Shown piece by piece: positions 1 through 8,866 of a DNA stretch of 64,000 bases. This stretch comes from Flavobacterium sp. HJJ (GTDB lineage: Bacteria; Bacteroidota; Bacteroidia; Flavobacteriales; Flavobacteriaceae). Position 1 is the first letter of the stretch; each line of letters begins with the position of its first letter. The position numbers and the translations under genes were made by a program. Location of the stretch: the NCBI RefSeq assembly GCF_015351475.1, contig NZ_JADKPR010000011.1, positions 62,001-126,000 of the forward strand, given 5' to 3'. Below the pieces are notes generated by a model. That model was not told the origin of the DNA and ran no database searches. It saw nothing but the letters and a program-made list of their open reading frames with translations.

Positions 1-3000
1 AGCCGAAACATTATGTTTTGGACATGTTTCCGTACCCATCGGGAGCGGGATTGCACGTTGGGCATCCGCTGGGATACATCGCTTCGGATGTGTATTCGAG
101 ATACAAAAGACACCAAGGTTTTAACGTGCTGCACCCAATGGGATATGACAGTTTTGGATTGCCTGCGGAGCAATATGCAATTCAGACCGGGCAACGTCCT
201 GAGGACACAACCCGCGTAAACATTGACGGTGGTGTGGACAAGGAAGGGAAAGTGATTGCCGGCTACAGAAAGCAGTTGGATAAAATAGGGTTTTCATTTG
301 ATTGGGATCGTGAAGTTCGTACTTCGAATCCTGATTATTACAAGCATACGCAGTGGATTTTTATCCAATTGTTCAATTCTTGGTACAATAAAGATACCGA
401 CAAAGCCGAAGATATCGATACTTTGGTTGCTGTTTTTGAAAAAGAAGGAAATGCAAACGTAAACGCGGTTTGCGACGATAATATTGAAATTTTTTCTGCC
501 AATGAATGGAACGCTTTCGCGAAAGAGGAGCAAGAGCGTATTTTGTTGCAGTATCGATTGACGTATTTGGCAGAAACAGAAGTGAACTGGTGTCCGGGAT
601 TAGGAACTGTTTTGGCAAATGACGAAATTGTAAACGGTGTTTCGGAACGTGGCGGTTTTCCGGTTGTACGCAAAAAAATGACGCAATGGAGTATGCGAAT
701 TTCGGCTTATGCTGAGCGTTTGTTGCAAGGTTTGGATACGATTGACTGGAGCGAATCGATTAAAGAATCGCAACGAAATTGGATTGGAAAATCGGTTGGA
801 GCGATGGTTTCCTTTGCGGTAAAACCTCACCCCCAACCCCTCTCCAGTGGAGAGGGGAGCCAAGCTGTTGAGAAGGGATATATGACAGCTAATGCTTCTA
901 TTGCTTCGCAACTGGTTGGTAATGCAAGGGAAAATCGTAAGAATCCAACTGAGGCAGAAGATGTGCTTTGGCAGGAAGTTAGGAATTCGAACTTAGGGTA
1001 TAAAATAAGAAGACAGCATTACATCGGTAATTTTATTGTCGATTTTGTTTCCCTTGAAAAAAAGCTGATTATCGAAGTTGACGGAGGTTATCACGGTGAA
1101 AAAGAGCAAATAGAATTAGATGAATTGCGAACTTTAGAATTAGAGCAAAAACATCTTTATAAAGTAATTCGTTTTACGAATGAAGAAGTTTTAAATGATA
1201 TTCAATCAGTTTTATCGAAGATAAAAGAAGAATTAAGTCTACGAAATTCTTATAAAGATAAAGAGGGTCAAGCCCCCCTCTCCTCAGGAGAGGGGCTGGG
1301 GGTGAGGTTTATAGAAGTTTTCACCACTCGTCCTGACACAATCTTCGGAGTAACATTCATGACTTTGGCACCGGAACACGAATTGGTTGCGCAAATTACA
1401 ACTCCAGAGCAAAAAGCGGAAGTTGAAGCCTATATCGAAAAAACGGCAAAACGTTCCGAAAGAGAGCGTATGGCTGATGTAAAAACCATTTCGGGAGTTT
1501 TTACTGGAGCTTTTGCGGAACATCCGTTTACGAAAGAGCCAATTCCGGTTTGGATTGGCGATTATGTTTTGGCGGGTTATGGGACAGGAGCTGTAATGGC
1601 GGTTCCTTGCGGCGATGAAAGGGATTATGCGTTTGCAAATTTCTTCAAAGGACAAAACGGAATGCCTGAAATCAAAAACATTTTTGCAAATGTTGATATT
1701 TCGGAATCGGCTTATGGTTCAAAAGATAATGTAGAAATTGCCAATTCAGATTTTCTGAACGGTTTGAATTATAAAGAAGCGACCAAGAAAGTTATCGCTG
1801 AACTGGAAAAAATAGGTCAAGGAAAAGGAAAAACAAATTACCGTTTGCGTGATGCTGTTTTCTCCCGTCAAAGATATTGGGGAGAGCCGTTTCCGGTTTA
1901 TTATGTGAACGGTTTGCCTCAAATGATCGATAATAAACATTTGCCGATTATTTTGCCTGAAGTAGAGAAATATTTACCAACCGAAGACGGATTGCCACCA
2001 TTAGGAAACGCTTCTGTTTGGGCTTGGGATACTATTCAGAATGCAGTGGTCAGTACGCAGTTGGCAGATAATGTGACTGTTTTTCCTCTAGAATTGAACA
2101 CCATGCCGGGTTGGGCGGGAAGTTCGTGGTATTGGATGCGTTATATGGATGCGCAAAATGAGGGAGAGTTTGCAAGTCAAGACGCATTGAAATATTGGGA
2201 AAGCGTGGATTTATACATTGGAGGAAGCGAACATGCAACAGGGCACTTATTGTATTCCCGTTTTTGGAACAAATTCCTAAAAGACAAAGGTTTTGCACCA
2301 ACCGAAGAGCCATTCAAAAAATTGATTAATCAGGGAATGATTTTGGGGATGAGTGCGTTTGTTTATAGATTGGCAATTCATTTTAATATTAATTTTACTA
2401 TAACTGAGGAATCTAAGGCAATAGCATATAATAATAACTTAACTGCATATTTTGATCCTTCATATGAAGCTAATCTTGGGACTAAATTTTTCTTTTCAAA
2501 AAAGATTATTGATGGATTTGAAAAAAATCTAAATAAATTTTTCAGTGAAAAAAAATATTTAGATTTTGATTTACTTCCTGAAAATGTAAAAACAGATGTT
2601 TTAGATTCTATCGATGAAATAGCTATCAAAAGGCCAAAAGATATGCCAGAACTTTTAAAATATGATAGAGATATACAAATTTTAGGTATTTCATTTAATC
2701 AAATTCACTCAGATGTATCAATGGTGAATTCTTCTGATGAATTGGATGTTGAAAAATTCAAAGCTTGGAGAGAAGATTACGCTGATGCCGAATTCATTTG
2801 TGAAGAAAATGGAAAATACATCGTTGGTCGCGAAGTTGAAAAAATGTCAAAATCAAAATACAATGTTGTAACTCCGGATGATATTTGCGCTGAATACGGA
2901 GCCGATACTTTGCGTTTATATGAAATGTTCTTGGGGCCTTTAGAGCAAGCGAAACCTTGGAATACGGCTGGTATTTCGGGAGTTTTCGGTTTCCTTAAAA

Positions 3001-3521
3001 AATTATGGAGATTGTATTTTGATGAAAGTGGTTTAATTGTAAATAATGATGAACCAACCAAAGACAACCTAAAATCGTTGCACAAAACCATCAAGAAAGT
3101 AGCTGACGATATTGAGAATTTCTCTTTCAATACTTCGGTTTCGCAGTTTATGATTTGTGTGAATGAATTGTCAACTCAAAATTGTCATTCTCGAGCTATT
3201 TTAGAGCCATTGGCGATTGTGATTTCGCCTTATGCGCCTCACATTGCCGAGGAATTATGGTCGTTATTAGGAAATGAAGGTTCGATTGCAACGGTTCCAT
3301 TCCCTGTTTTTGAAGAAAAGCATTTGGTGGAAAGCGAAAAAGAATATCCGGTTTCTTTCAACGGAAAAATGCGTTTCACCATCAAATTGCCTTTGGATTT
3401 AACCAAAGAACAAATTGAGGAAATCGTTATGAAAGACGAAAGAACCCAAAAACAATTGGATGGAAAAACACCAAACAAGGTGATTATCGTTCCGGGGAAA
3501 ATTATCAATTTGGTAGGATAA
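1..3521 (+). CDS. leuS: Leucyl-tRNA synthetase, 5' end outside the window
   Basis: Class I aminoacyl-tRNA synthetase that charges tRNA-Leu in the cytoplasm. The frame is open from base 3, so the start lies upstream. The HIGH-type motif HVGH is at 54-65, the CP1 editing-domain motif TTRPDTIFG follows base 1308, and KMSKS is at 2841-2855, so both catalytic signatures and the anticodon-binding C-terminus are present. The visible part is over 1,170 residues, whereas the family is usually about 950. Two in-frame expansions explain the excess: a DUF559 domain at 825-1307, at the catalytic/CP1 junction, and an AT-rich segment at about 2370-2694 that replaces a normally short stretch before KMSKS. 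No stop or frameshift is seen, so the enzyme is probably functional. A terminator follows. Confidence 0.97.
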   Translation, partial: PKHYVLDMFPYPSGAGLHVGHPLGYIASDVYSRYKRHQGFNVLHPMGYDSFGLPAEQYAIQTGQRPEDTTRVNIDGGVDKEGKVIAGYRKQLDKIGFSFDWDREVRTSNPDYYKHTQWIFIQLFNSWYNKDTDKAEDIDTLVAVFEKEGNANVNAVCDDNIEIFSANEWNAFAKEEQERILLQYRLTYLAETEVNWCPGLGTVLANDEIVNGVSERGGFPVVRKKMTQWSMRISAYAERLLQGLDTIDWSESIKESQRNWIGKSVGAMVSFAVKPHPQPLSSGEGSQAVEKGYMTANASIASQLVGNARENRKNPTEAEDVLWQEVRNSNLGYKIRRQHYIGNFIVDFVSLEKKLIIEVDGGYHGEKEQIELDELRTLELEQKHLYKVIRFTNEEVLNDIQSVLSKIKEELSLRNSYKDKEGQAPLSSGEGLGVRFIEVFTTRPDTIFGVTFMTLAPEHELVAQITTPEQKAEVEAYIEKTAKRSERERMADVKTISGVFTGAFAEHPFTKEPIPVWIGDYVLAGYGTGAVMAVPCGDERDYAFANFFKGQNGMPEIKNIFANVDISESAYGSKDNVEIANSDFLNGLNYKEATKKVIAELEKIGQGKGKTNYRLRDAVFSRQRYWGEPFPVYYVNGLPQMIDNKHLPIILPEVEKYLPTEDGLPPLGNASVWAWDTIQNAVVSTQLADNVTVFPLELNTMPGWAGSSWYWMRYMDAQNEGEFASQDALKYWESVDLYIGGSEHATGHLLYSRFWNKFLKDKGFAPTEEPFKKLINQGMILGMSAFVYRLAIHFNINFTITEESKAIAYNNNLTAYFDPSYEANLGTKFFFSKKIIDGFEKNLNKFFSEKKYLDFDLLPENVKTDVLDSIDEIAIKRPKDMPELLKYDRDIQILGISFNQIHSDVSMVNSSDELDVEKFKAWREDYADAEFICEENGKYIVGREVEKMSKSKYNVVTPDDICAEYGADTLRLYEMFLGPLEQAKPWNTAGISGVFGFLKKLWRLYFDESGLIVNNDEPTKDNLKSLHKTIKKVADDIENFSFNTSVSQFMICVNELSTQNCHSRAILEPLAIVISPYAPHIAEELWSLLGNEGSIATVPFPVFEEKHLVESEKEYPVSFNGKMRFTIKLPLDLTKEQIEEIVMKDERTQKQLDGKTPNKVIIVPGKIINLVG
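825..1307 (+). mobile_element. In-frame DUF559 endonuclease-like insertion in leuS with inverted terminal repeats
   Basis: A 483-bp (161-codon) insert sits between SFAVK and [11 protein letters not shown] of LeuRS. The outer 21 bases (825-845 and 1287-1307) are inverted repeats matching at 20 of 21 positions. Each end also folds into its own hairpin (CCCCTCTCC, 3-nt loop, GGAGAGGGG). The interior encodes a DUF559/Vsr-like PD-(D/E)xK domain with motifs [24 protein letters not shown] and [11 protein letters not shown]; the FIVDF aspartate and EVD are the expected metal ligands. The translated ends read [11 protein letters not shown] and [10 protein letters not shown]. No intein splice motifs are seen. 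Whether it moves, cuts DNA, or is only tolerated is unknown. Confidence 0.8.
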
Positions 3522-3582
3522 TATTAATTGTAAATGGTTAGTTGTTAATTGTTAATGCAACCCATCTGTTGAATATTTTAAG

Positions 3583-3622
3583 AATCCAAATTCCAATGTA
3601 TGTTGGGATTTGGATTTTTTTT
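3583..3622 (+). terminator. Rho-independent terminator of leuS
   Basis: AATCCAAATTCCAA pairs with TTGGGATTTGGATT with one imperfect pair, followed by a T-run. It belongs to a set of similar hairpins in this region. Confidence 0.7.
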
Positions 3623-3742
3623 ATCCCTATTTTACCGGGATTTAGAGAGAATATTTATTTTTTTGAAATTTTTTGTAACATTTTAATAGTTCTCGTATCC
3701 AAACGCAGGATCCGATTAATTAACAATTTAAAACTATTAAAA

Positions 3743-4591
3743 ATGAAAAAAAATATATTCTTAGTTATCGCTTTATTGTTTTCGGTATTATGTGTAAATG
3801 TGTTTGCACAAACAAAAAACTATCCTTTTGAGGTTGTAAAATCAGGAAAAGGAAAACAATCTATTATTTTCCTGCCGGGATTTGCTAGTTCTGGAGATGT
3901 CTGGAATGAAACAAAAGCCAATTTTGAAAAAGATTTTACGTGTTATACTTTTACAATGGCTGGTTTTGCAGGAGTCAAATCACAGCCAAATGTTTCGTTC
4001 AAAAATTGGGAAACCGAAATTGTGAACTATATTAGAGTTAATAAAATCGAAAAACCAATAATAGTAGGACACAGTATGGGCGGAGGACTTGCCTTGGCCA
4101 TCGCTTCCGATTATCCCGATTTAATGTCTAAAATTGTTGTCGTTGATGCGCTTCCTTGTTTAACAGCTTTGAGAGATCCGTCTTTTAAATCGAAAGAAAA
4201 CAACGACTGTTCATCAATAGTGAATCCAATAAACGCAATGTCTGAGGATGAATTTCTTCAGATGCAGAAAAGGAATATCGCTATGCTTTTGGCGGACGCC
4301 TCAAAACAGGAAGAAGCAATCAGCTGGAGCATGAAATCCGACAGAAAAACGTTTGGCGAAATGTACTGCGATTTTTCCAACACTGATTTGAGAGATAAAA
4401 TCGCATCAATAAGATGTCCTTCATTAATATTATTAGAATTTGGCTTTTCGAATTATAAAGAGCCTATCGAAACGCAGTATAAAAATTTAAAAACGGCTAG
4501 TTTTCAGTATTCAACCAAGGGATTGCACTTTATTATGTATGATGATAAAGAATGGTATATGGCACAGCTGAAAAACTTTATAAAATTGTAA
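3743..4591 (+). CDS. Secreted alpha/beta hydrolase
   Basis: A 282-residue alpha/beta-hydrolase-fold protein. The N-terminal MKKNIFLVIALLFSV...VFAQ is a signal peptide, so it is probably periplasmic or exported. The nucleophile elbow is GHSMGG, an FLPGFASSG loop near the N-terminus provides the oxyanion-hole region, and the late histidine is in GLHFIMYDD. I chose the ATG at 3743 because it starts the signal peptide; an open frame extends upstream to 3542 but includes the leuS terminator. It ends 2 nt before the sigma-factor gene, so the two are probably cotranscribed. The substrate cannot be told from sequence. Confidence 0.88.
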   Translation: MKKNIFLVIALLFSVLCVNVFAQTKNYPFEVVKSGKGKQSIIFLPGFASSGDVWNETKANFEKDFTCYTFTMAGFAGVKSQPNVSFKNWETEIVNYIRVNKIEKPIIVGHSMGGGLALAIASDYPDLMSKIVVVDALPCLTALRDPSFKSKENNDCSSIVNPINAMSEDEFLQMQKRNIAMLLADASKQEEAISWSMKSDRKTFGEMYCDFSNTDLRDKIASIRCPSLILLEFGFSNYKEPIETQYKNLKTASFQYSTKGLHFIMYDDKEWYMAQLKNFIKL

Positions 4592-4593
4592 GA

Positions 4594-5064
4594 ATGGAAT
4601 TCGAAAATATCTATAAAACATATTGGGACAGAATATTCAGGCTCTGCATGGGATTTGTAAATGATTATGATACTGCAACCGATTTAACTCAGGAAACCTT
4701 CATTATTGTCTGGCAAAAGCTGGATACTTTTAGAAACGAATCGGGCATTGGAACCTGGATTTTCAGGATTGCTTCCAATAATTGTCTGAGGCAGATTGAA
4801 AAGGAAAAACGCTTTCCAAAATCAGAACTTCCCATTTATCTAAGTGAAGAAAAACAGCATTCATTGGAACCGCAGATTCAGTTTTTGTACAAATGCATAG
4901 CCGAATTGCCCGAAACCGAACGTATCATCATCTCACTGGAACTGGAAGAAGTAAAACAGGCAGAAATTGCCAAAATTCTAGGGCTTTCGGAAGCAAATGT
5001 CAGAGTGAAAATCCACAGAATAAAAGAAAAACTGACTCAAAAATTTAAAGAAAATGGAAAATAA
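4594..5064 (+). CDS. ECF-type RNA polymerase sigma factor
   Basis: A 156-residue sigma-70 family extracytoplasmic-function sigma factor. Region 2 is in the first 70 residues (FENIYKTYWDRIFRLCMGF, then TDLTQETFIIVWQKL), and region 4 with its helix-turn-helix is at the C-terminus (ELPETERIIISLELEEVKQ, then EIAKILGLSEANVRVKIHR). The ATG at 4594 gives a normal N-terminus and lies just after the hydrolase stop. The next gene overlaps its end by 11 nt, implying translational coupling with a membrane partner that may be its anti-sigma factor. The target promoters are unknown. Confidence 0.92.
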   Translation: MEFENIYKTYWDRIFRLCMGFVNDYDTATDLTQETFIIVWQKLDTFRNESGIGTWIFRIASNNCLRQIEKEKRFPKSELPIYLSEEKQHSLEPQIQFLYKCIAELPETERIIISLELEEVKQAEIAKILGLSEANVRVKIHRIKEKLTQKFKENGK

Positions 5065-5653
5065 TATAGATTTCAAAAACTTATGGAAACAGCAGGCGGT
5101 AACTCCGCCCGATATTCAGGATCTGTTTACTAAACTCAAACATTTCAAGGGAGTAAGCATGCGAAAATTAATTATAACAAATGTGCTTCTTATCGCAACA
5201 AGTGTATTTATTCTTTTCATCTGGTATCGATTTCAGCCTGAGTTTATTTCGACTAAAATCGGAATTGTTTTAGTCATTTTGGCGATGGTAATTTATTTAT
5301 TTGTGTACAATAAACTTGCTGTCTTTTTCAAAACAATCGATGATACTCAGAGTAATAGTGAATACCTGCAGAAATTAATTTCAATTAAAACAAAACAACA
5401 TTTTCTGCAGTCTACGATGATGAGTCTTTATTTTATACTGCTTGGGTTAGGATTGAGTTTATATATGTATGAATACGCATCGAGAATGACAATCCTTTGG
5501 GCAGTTGTTACCTATGCAGTAACGCTGGGATGGATAGGTTTTACCTGGTTTTATCTGCGACCAAAGGAAATCAAAAAAGAACAGACAAGAGTTAATAATC
5601 TAATTGCAAAATTTGAAGCTGTAAATAACCAGCTGAATGCTGATGAGGAGTAA
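5054..5653 (+). CDS. Membrane protein, possible anti-sigma partner
   Basis: A 199-residue protein with a soluble N-terminus of about 40 residues, then four predicted membrane segments (around LIITNVLLIATSVFILFIW, IGIVLVILAMVIYLFVY, MMSLYFILLGLGLSLYMY and ILWAVVTYAVTLGWIGF) and a charged C-terminal tail. It overlaps the ECF sigma gene by 11 nt. Small membrane proteins coupled in this way to ECF sigma genes are often anti-sigma factors, but no recognised anti-sigma domain is visible, so that role is inferred from position only. Confidence 0.75.
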   Translation: MENNIDFKNLWKQQAVTPPDIQDLFTKLKHFKGVSMRKLIITNVLLIATSVFILFIWYRFQPEFISTKIGIVLVILAMVIYLFVYNKLAVFFKTIDDTQSNSEYLQKLISIKTKQHFLQSTMMSLYFILLGLGLSLYMYEYASRMTILWAVVTYAVTLGWIGFTWFYLRPKEIKKEQTRVNNLIAKFEAVNNQLNADEE

Positions 5654-5699
5654 TAAAATTTAGGAGCAGAAAGATTAGGCATTTTCAGGATAGATTGTT

Positions 5700-5770
5700 C
5701 CCGCTTTCCGCTGCAATCTTGTGGGCTGAACCCCAGCCCACAAGGATTTCCTCTGCAATCGGGGCTAAAG
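5700..5770. repeat. REP-like hairpin repeat, copy 1
   Basis: An 11-bp stem, CTTGTGGGCTG with CAGCCCACAAG (5718-5728 and 5734-5744), is flanked by near-identical direct words TTCCGCTGCAATC (5706-5718) and TTCCTCTGCAATC (5748-5760). The same flanks surround an unrelated stem at 51782-51810. Confidence 0.65.
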
Positions 5771-5813
5771 AGAGAGATTTTGCTTTTTAGCAGTTATTTT
5801 AAAAAGAAAATAC

Positions 5814-5857
5814 AAATCCCAAATTCCAATTTCACGATTGGAATTTGGGATTTTTTA
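5814..5857 (+). terminator. Terminator hairpin after the sigma-factor operon
   Basis: AAATCCCAAATTCCAAT pairs perfectly with ATTGGAATTTGGGATTT, followed by Ts. Confidence 0.75.
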
Positions 5858-5978
5858 TTGTCAATGAAATTGAAATTACCATTTTTAAAGATTTTTTAAC
5901 GGATGTCAAATTGGCATTTTCTAAGTTTGGTTCAGAATTTGATGTTTATTCAGAAACTAAAACATAAAAAACAAAAAT

Positions 5979-6659
5979 ATGGGAATGAGTTATTTGATAC
6001 TTGCGGGCGGTATTATGCTGGCAAGCTGGCTAGTGAGTTCTACACTAAAGAATAAGTTTGAATTTTATTCAAAACTGCATTTACAAAACGGAATGTCAGG
6101 CGCCGAAATAGCCGAAAAAATGCTCGCCGATCATGGTATAAGTGACGTTCGCGTAATTTCAACACCGGGTCAATTAACAGACCATTACAATCCGGCAGAT
6201 AAAACAGTCAATCTGAGTGAAGCGGTTTATAACCAAAGAAATGCGGCAGCGGCTGCAGTTGCGGCACACGAATGCGGTCACGCGGTACAGCATGCTGTGG
6301 GTTATCAGTGGCTGACAATGCGTTCGCAATTGGTGCCAATTGTTAATGTTGCTTCTTCTTTTATGCAGTGGATTTTATTGGCAGGAATCCTGATGATTAG
6401 AACATTTCCGTCGCTTTTATTGATAGGAATTGTGATTTTTGCTGCGACAACTTTGTTTTCTATCGTGACCCTGCCGGTAGAATATGATGCAAGTAACAGA
6501 GCTTTGGCTTGGTTAGAAAATAAAAGAATGTTAACACAGCAGGAACATGCAGGGGCTAAGGATTCTCTGAAATGGGCAGCCAGAACTTATGTGGTTGCCG
6601 CATTGGGTTCTATTGCTACTTTATTGTATTATGTTTCTATTTATATGAATAGAAGGTAG
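5979..6659 (+). CDS. Neutral zinc metallopeptidase, YugP-like membrane protein
   Basis: A 226-residue protein of the Zn_peptidase_2 (YugP) family. It has an N-terminal membrane segment (LILAGGIMLASWLVSSTL), the zinc-binding HExxH-type motif in AAHECGHAVQHA, further membrane helices around WILLAGILMIRTFPSLLLIGIVIFAA, and a conserved PVEYDASNRAL segment whose glutamate is a candidate third zinc ligand. The substrate is unknown; the family is thought to act at the inner membrane. It is a single-gene unit flanked by terminators. The ATG at 5979 directly precedes the first membrane helix. Confidence 0.88.
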   Translation: MGMSYLILAGGIMLASWLVSSTLKNKFEFYSKLHLQNGMSGAEIAEKMLADHGISDVRVISTPGQLTDHYNPADKTVNLSEAVYNQRNAAAAAVAAHECGHAVQHAVGYQWLTMRSQLVPIVNVASSFMQWILLAGILMIRTFPSLLLIGIVIFAATTLFSIVTLPVEYDASNRALAWLENKRMLTQQEHAGAKDSLKWAARTYVVAALGSIATLLYYVSIYMNRR

Positions 6660-6680
6660 TTAAAAAGAAAATTCTAAATA

Positions 6681-6719
6681 AAAAAACCAAATTTCAATAC
6701 AATTGGAATTTGGTTTTTT
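6681..6719. terminator. Bidirectional terminator between convergent genes
   Basis: AAAAAACCAAATTTCAAT pairs with ATTGGAATTTGGTTTTTT. The A-run and T-run make it usable from both sides, serving the peptidase gene (+) and the cytochrome gene (-). Confidence 0.75.
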
Positions 6720-6731
6720 ATTGGGATAAAT

Positions 6732-7088
6732 TTATTCCTGCATGCCTTGTTGCTGCCATTTTAGTAAGACAGAAAGCTGGTCAGCAGTCAAAGCAGGTTT
6801 TTTATTTACCGGAGGCATAAATTTACGGTTGTCCTGTGGCAGCTGAACGCGTTCCAGTATAGCACCAATATTTGCTTTTACGTGTTCATAGTTTTCCAGC
6901 GGTTCTTTTCTTCCTTGAGGCGGTATGTGGCAAGGAGAGCAGCTGTTTGCGATTATAGGCTCGACATCAGTTTTGTAGCTGATTTTTTTAACTTCAACAT
7001 AATCTGATTTTCCTTTTTTTGCAGAGTTGCAATTGACAATTAACAGCGATAAAGGAAGTAAGAGAGTAATTAATCGGGCTTTTTTCAT
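6732..7088 (-). CDS. Cytochrome c-type lipoprotein
   Basis: A 118-residue lipoprotein with signal sequence and lipobox LIVNC, and a single heme c attachment motif CSPCH in ANSCSPCHIPP. A downstream methionine in KFMPP is a candidate second axial ligand. This suits a small mono-heme electron carrier anchored in the periplasm. The C-terminal segment LTADQLSVLLKWQQQGM resembles the end helix of cytochrome c domains. Its redox partner is not evident from the neighbours. Confidence 0.82.
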   Translation of the reverse strand: MKKARLITLLLPLSLLIVNCNSAKKGKSDYVEVKKISYKTDVEPIIANSCSPCHIPPQGRKEPLENYEHVKANIGAILERVQLPQDNRKFMPPVNKKPALTADQLSVLLKWQQQGMQE

Positions 7089-7260
7089 AAAGTTTTGTGG
7101 TTAGTTTTATAAGTTGGATTTATCTGTTTATTGGTCTAAAAGGTTTCGAATGTTTTTTGTTTTAAAACTTTATAGCAACACTCTTCATGAGTATATTTGA
7201 ATTGAAAAAACGGTTTTGGTTTAATCTGTAATCAAAAATAATCGAAAAGTTCTTAAAAAA

Positions 7261-7307
7261 TATAAATCCAGATTCCAATTTATGTAAAATTGGAATCTGG
7301 ATTTATA
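7261..7307 (-). terminator. Long perfect hairpin terminator of hemD
   Basis: Two perfect 20-bp arms (7261-7280 and 7288-7307) leave a 7-nt loop. On the minus strand a T-rich run follows, so it should terminate hemD transcription. The core ATTCCAATT is shared with the neighbouring terminators. Confidence 0.7.
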
Positions 7308-7330
7308 AAATCAGCAGTTTTAGTATAGAG

Positions 7331-8080
7331 CTATTTAGCTTTATTAACTTCTGCTATGTATTTTTCCAAAGCCATTGTCATTGATGGTGTCCCTGGTGTC
7401 GGCGCCATTATATCCACACGTAATCCGTGGTCAAGAGCTTCTTTTTGAGTAGTACTGCCAAAAACGGCTATTCGAGTATTGTTTTGTTCAAAATCTGGAA
7501 AATTTTTGTATAAAGATTTGATTCCGGTTGGGCTGAAGAAAGCTAAAACATCATAATAAACATCTGCCAAATCAGATAAGTCACTCATGACGGTCTTGTA
7601 AAAAATAGCTGGTGTCCAGTCTACTTTCAAAGCGTTTAATGTAACTGGAATGTCTGCGTTTAATTGATCCGAAGCAGGAAGCAGGAATTTCTCGTCTTTG
7701 TATTTTTTTATCAAAGGTGATAAATCAGCAAAATCTTTTGGTCCAACGTAGATTTTACGTTTTCTGTACACTACATATTTCTGCAGGTAAAATGCAATCG
7801 CTTCAGATTGACAAAAGTATTTTAGTCCTTCAGGGATTTTATAACGCATTTCTTCTGCCACTCTGAAAAAATGATCGACAGCATTTTTACTTGTCAATAT
7901 AATAGCAGAATAATTGTTTAGATCAATTTTTTGAAGTCTAATTTCTTTTGCGCTTACTCCTTCTACGTGGATAAAAGGTCTGAAATCAATTTTTACTTTA
8001 TGCTTTTGCTGCAGCTCAAAGTATGGAGAATTTTCCACTTTAGGTTCTGGTTGTGATACCAAAATTGTTTTCACTTTCAT
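7331..8080 (-). CDS. hemD: Uroporphyrinogen-III synthase
   Basis: A 249-residue HemD-family protein that closes and isomerises hydroxymethylbilane to uroporphyrinogen III in heme and tetrapyrrole synthesis. The family pattern is visible: an N-terminal half with YSAIILTSKNAVDHFF, and a C-terminal half with DVLAFFSPTGIKSLYKNF, ARIAVFGSTT-like sequence (TRIAVFGSTTQKEAL) and a final APTPGTPSMTMAL. Sequence conservation in this family is low, but the motif order is convincing. It lies 13 nt downstream of a DUF4271 membrane protein gene, a pairing common in Bacteroidota, and the two are likely one operon. Confidence 0.9.
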   Translation of the reverse strand: MKVKTILVSQPEPKVENSPYFELQQKHKVKIDFRPFIHVEGVSAKEIRLQKIDLNNYSAIILTSKNAVDHFFRVAEEMRYKIPEGLKYFCQSEAIAFYLQKYVVYRKRKIYVGPKDFADLSPLIKKYKDEKFLLPASDQLNADIPVTLNALKVDWTPAIFYKTVMSDLSDLADVYYDVLAFFSPTGIKSLYKNFPDFEQNNTRIAVFGSTTQKEALDHGLRVDIMAPTPGTPSMTMALEKYIAEVNKAK

Positions 8081-8093
8081 ATTTAAATAATTT

Positions 8094-8765
8094 CTAAACG
8101 CTATCTTTTGTAAACCAATAATACATAAAATAATAGGGTGCTATTTCGAGAGTGCAAAGATATAAAATAAAATAAAAGAACTTACTGAAAATTTCTTTTC
8201 TGTAATTTTTTATTGAGAACAGATAAAGAAAAACATTCAAAACGATTATGCCATATAGAATGAGCAGGGGTAAGTCCTTTAAAGCTGCGTTATAATAGTA
8301 TAAAACAATGTCAATTGGGAGTAATAATAAACCGGCATATGTTCTGTAGCTAATCTTTTGTAAATTAAATTGTTCTGCAATTTCTTCTATCTTAAAAGCA
8401 GTTGCGATAATTTTTTCGATTAAAAATTTAGCCAAAATAAAATAAAGCACAAAAGTGAAAATCTGAATAAATAGTACCCAGTCAGTTTTTGTTCCGTAGC
8501 CAAATTGGCTGAGCAAAATTTGGATGAAAAATGAAAAAGATATCACCTGAACAAAAAACAGGGTAATGGAGAACATATCTATAAGGTGGCTGCTGTCTCT
8601 GTATATTCTGTTATATTTATCGGAGAAAATTAATTTAGAAAAATCTTCAAAACGGTTTTCATAAATAGATTTTGTCAGCGCAATAATCCCAAAAGCCATA
8701 ATGAAAATTATAGTTACCCAATCGCTGGTATCAGTTATTCTCGGATGAAGTAGGTGTTCAGTCAT
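8094..8765 (-). CDS. DUF4271 membrane protein
   Basis: About 223 residues from the ATG at 8765 (MTEHLLHPRITDTSDWVTII). Several hydrophobic segments can be seen (VTIIFIMAFGIIALT, ITLFFVQVISFSFFIQILL, WVLFIQIFTFVLYFILA, LPLLILYGIIVLNVFLYLF, KFFYFILYLCTLEIAPYYFMYYW), so it is an integral membrane protein of five to six helices. I reject the upstream in-frame ATG at 8831 because its 22 extra codons are AT-rich leader sequence. The function of DUF4271 is unknown. Its position next to hemD suggests cotranscription, not necessarily a role in heme synthesis. Confidence 0.82.
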   Translation of the reverse strand: MTEHLLHPRITDTSDWVTIIFIMAFGIIALTKSIYENRFEDFSKLIFSDKYNRIYRDSSHLIDMFSITLFFVQVISFSFFIQILLSQFGYGTKTDWVLFIQIFTFVLYFILAKFLIEKIIATAFKIEEIAEQFNLQKISYRTYAGLLLLPIDIVLYYYNAALKDLPLLILYGIIVLNVFLYLFSIKNYRKEIFSKFFYFILYLCTLEIAPYYFMYYWFTKDSV

Positions 8766-8839
8766 AATTAGAGCAAAATTAGTGATTTTTATAACATTAT
8801 TTATTATAATTTTATAATAATCAAATGGCATAAAAAGGT

Positions 8840-8847
8840 TACTTTTG
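8840..8847 (+). promoter_or_regulatory. -7 promoter element, glycosyltransferase/dihydroorotase operon
   Basis: TACTTTTG fits the Bacteroidota -7 consensus TAnnTTTG and lies 19 nt upstream of the ATG at 8867. Confidence 0.6.
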
Positions 8848-8866
8848 CATCGAAATTACGCGAAAT

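Noticed and set aside
825..1307. Intein in leuS
   Set aside because: There is no Cys/Ser/Thr at the insert start, no C-terminal His-Asn, and no Hint-fold motifs. The ends are inverted repeats with hairpins.
3542..3742. N-terminal extension of the alpha/beta hydrolase
   Set aside because: The extra codons pass through the leuS terminator, and a clear signal peptide starts at 3743.
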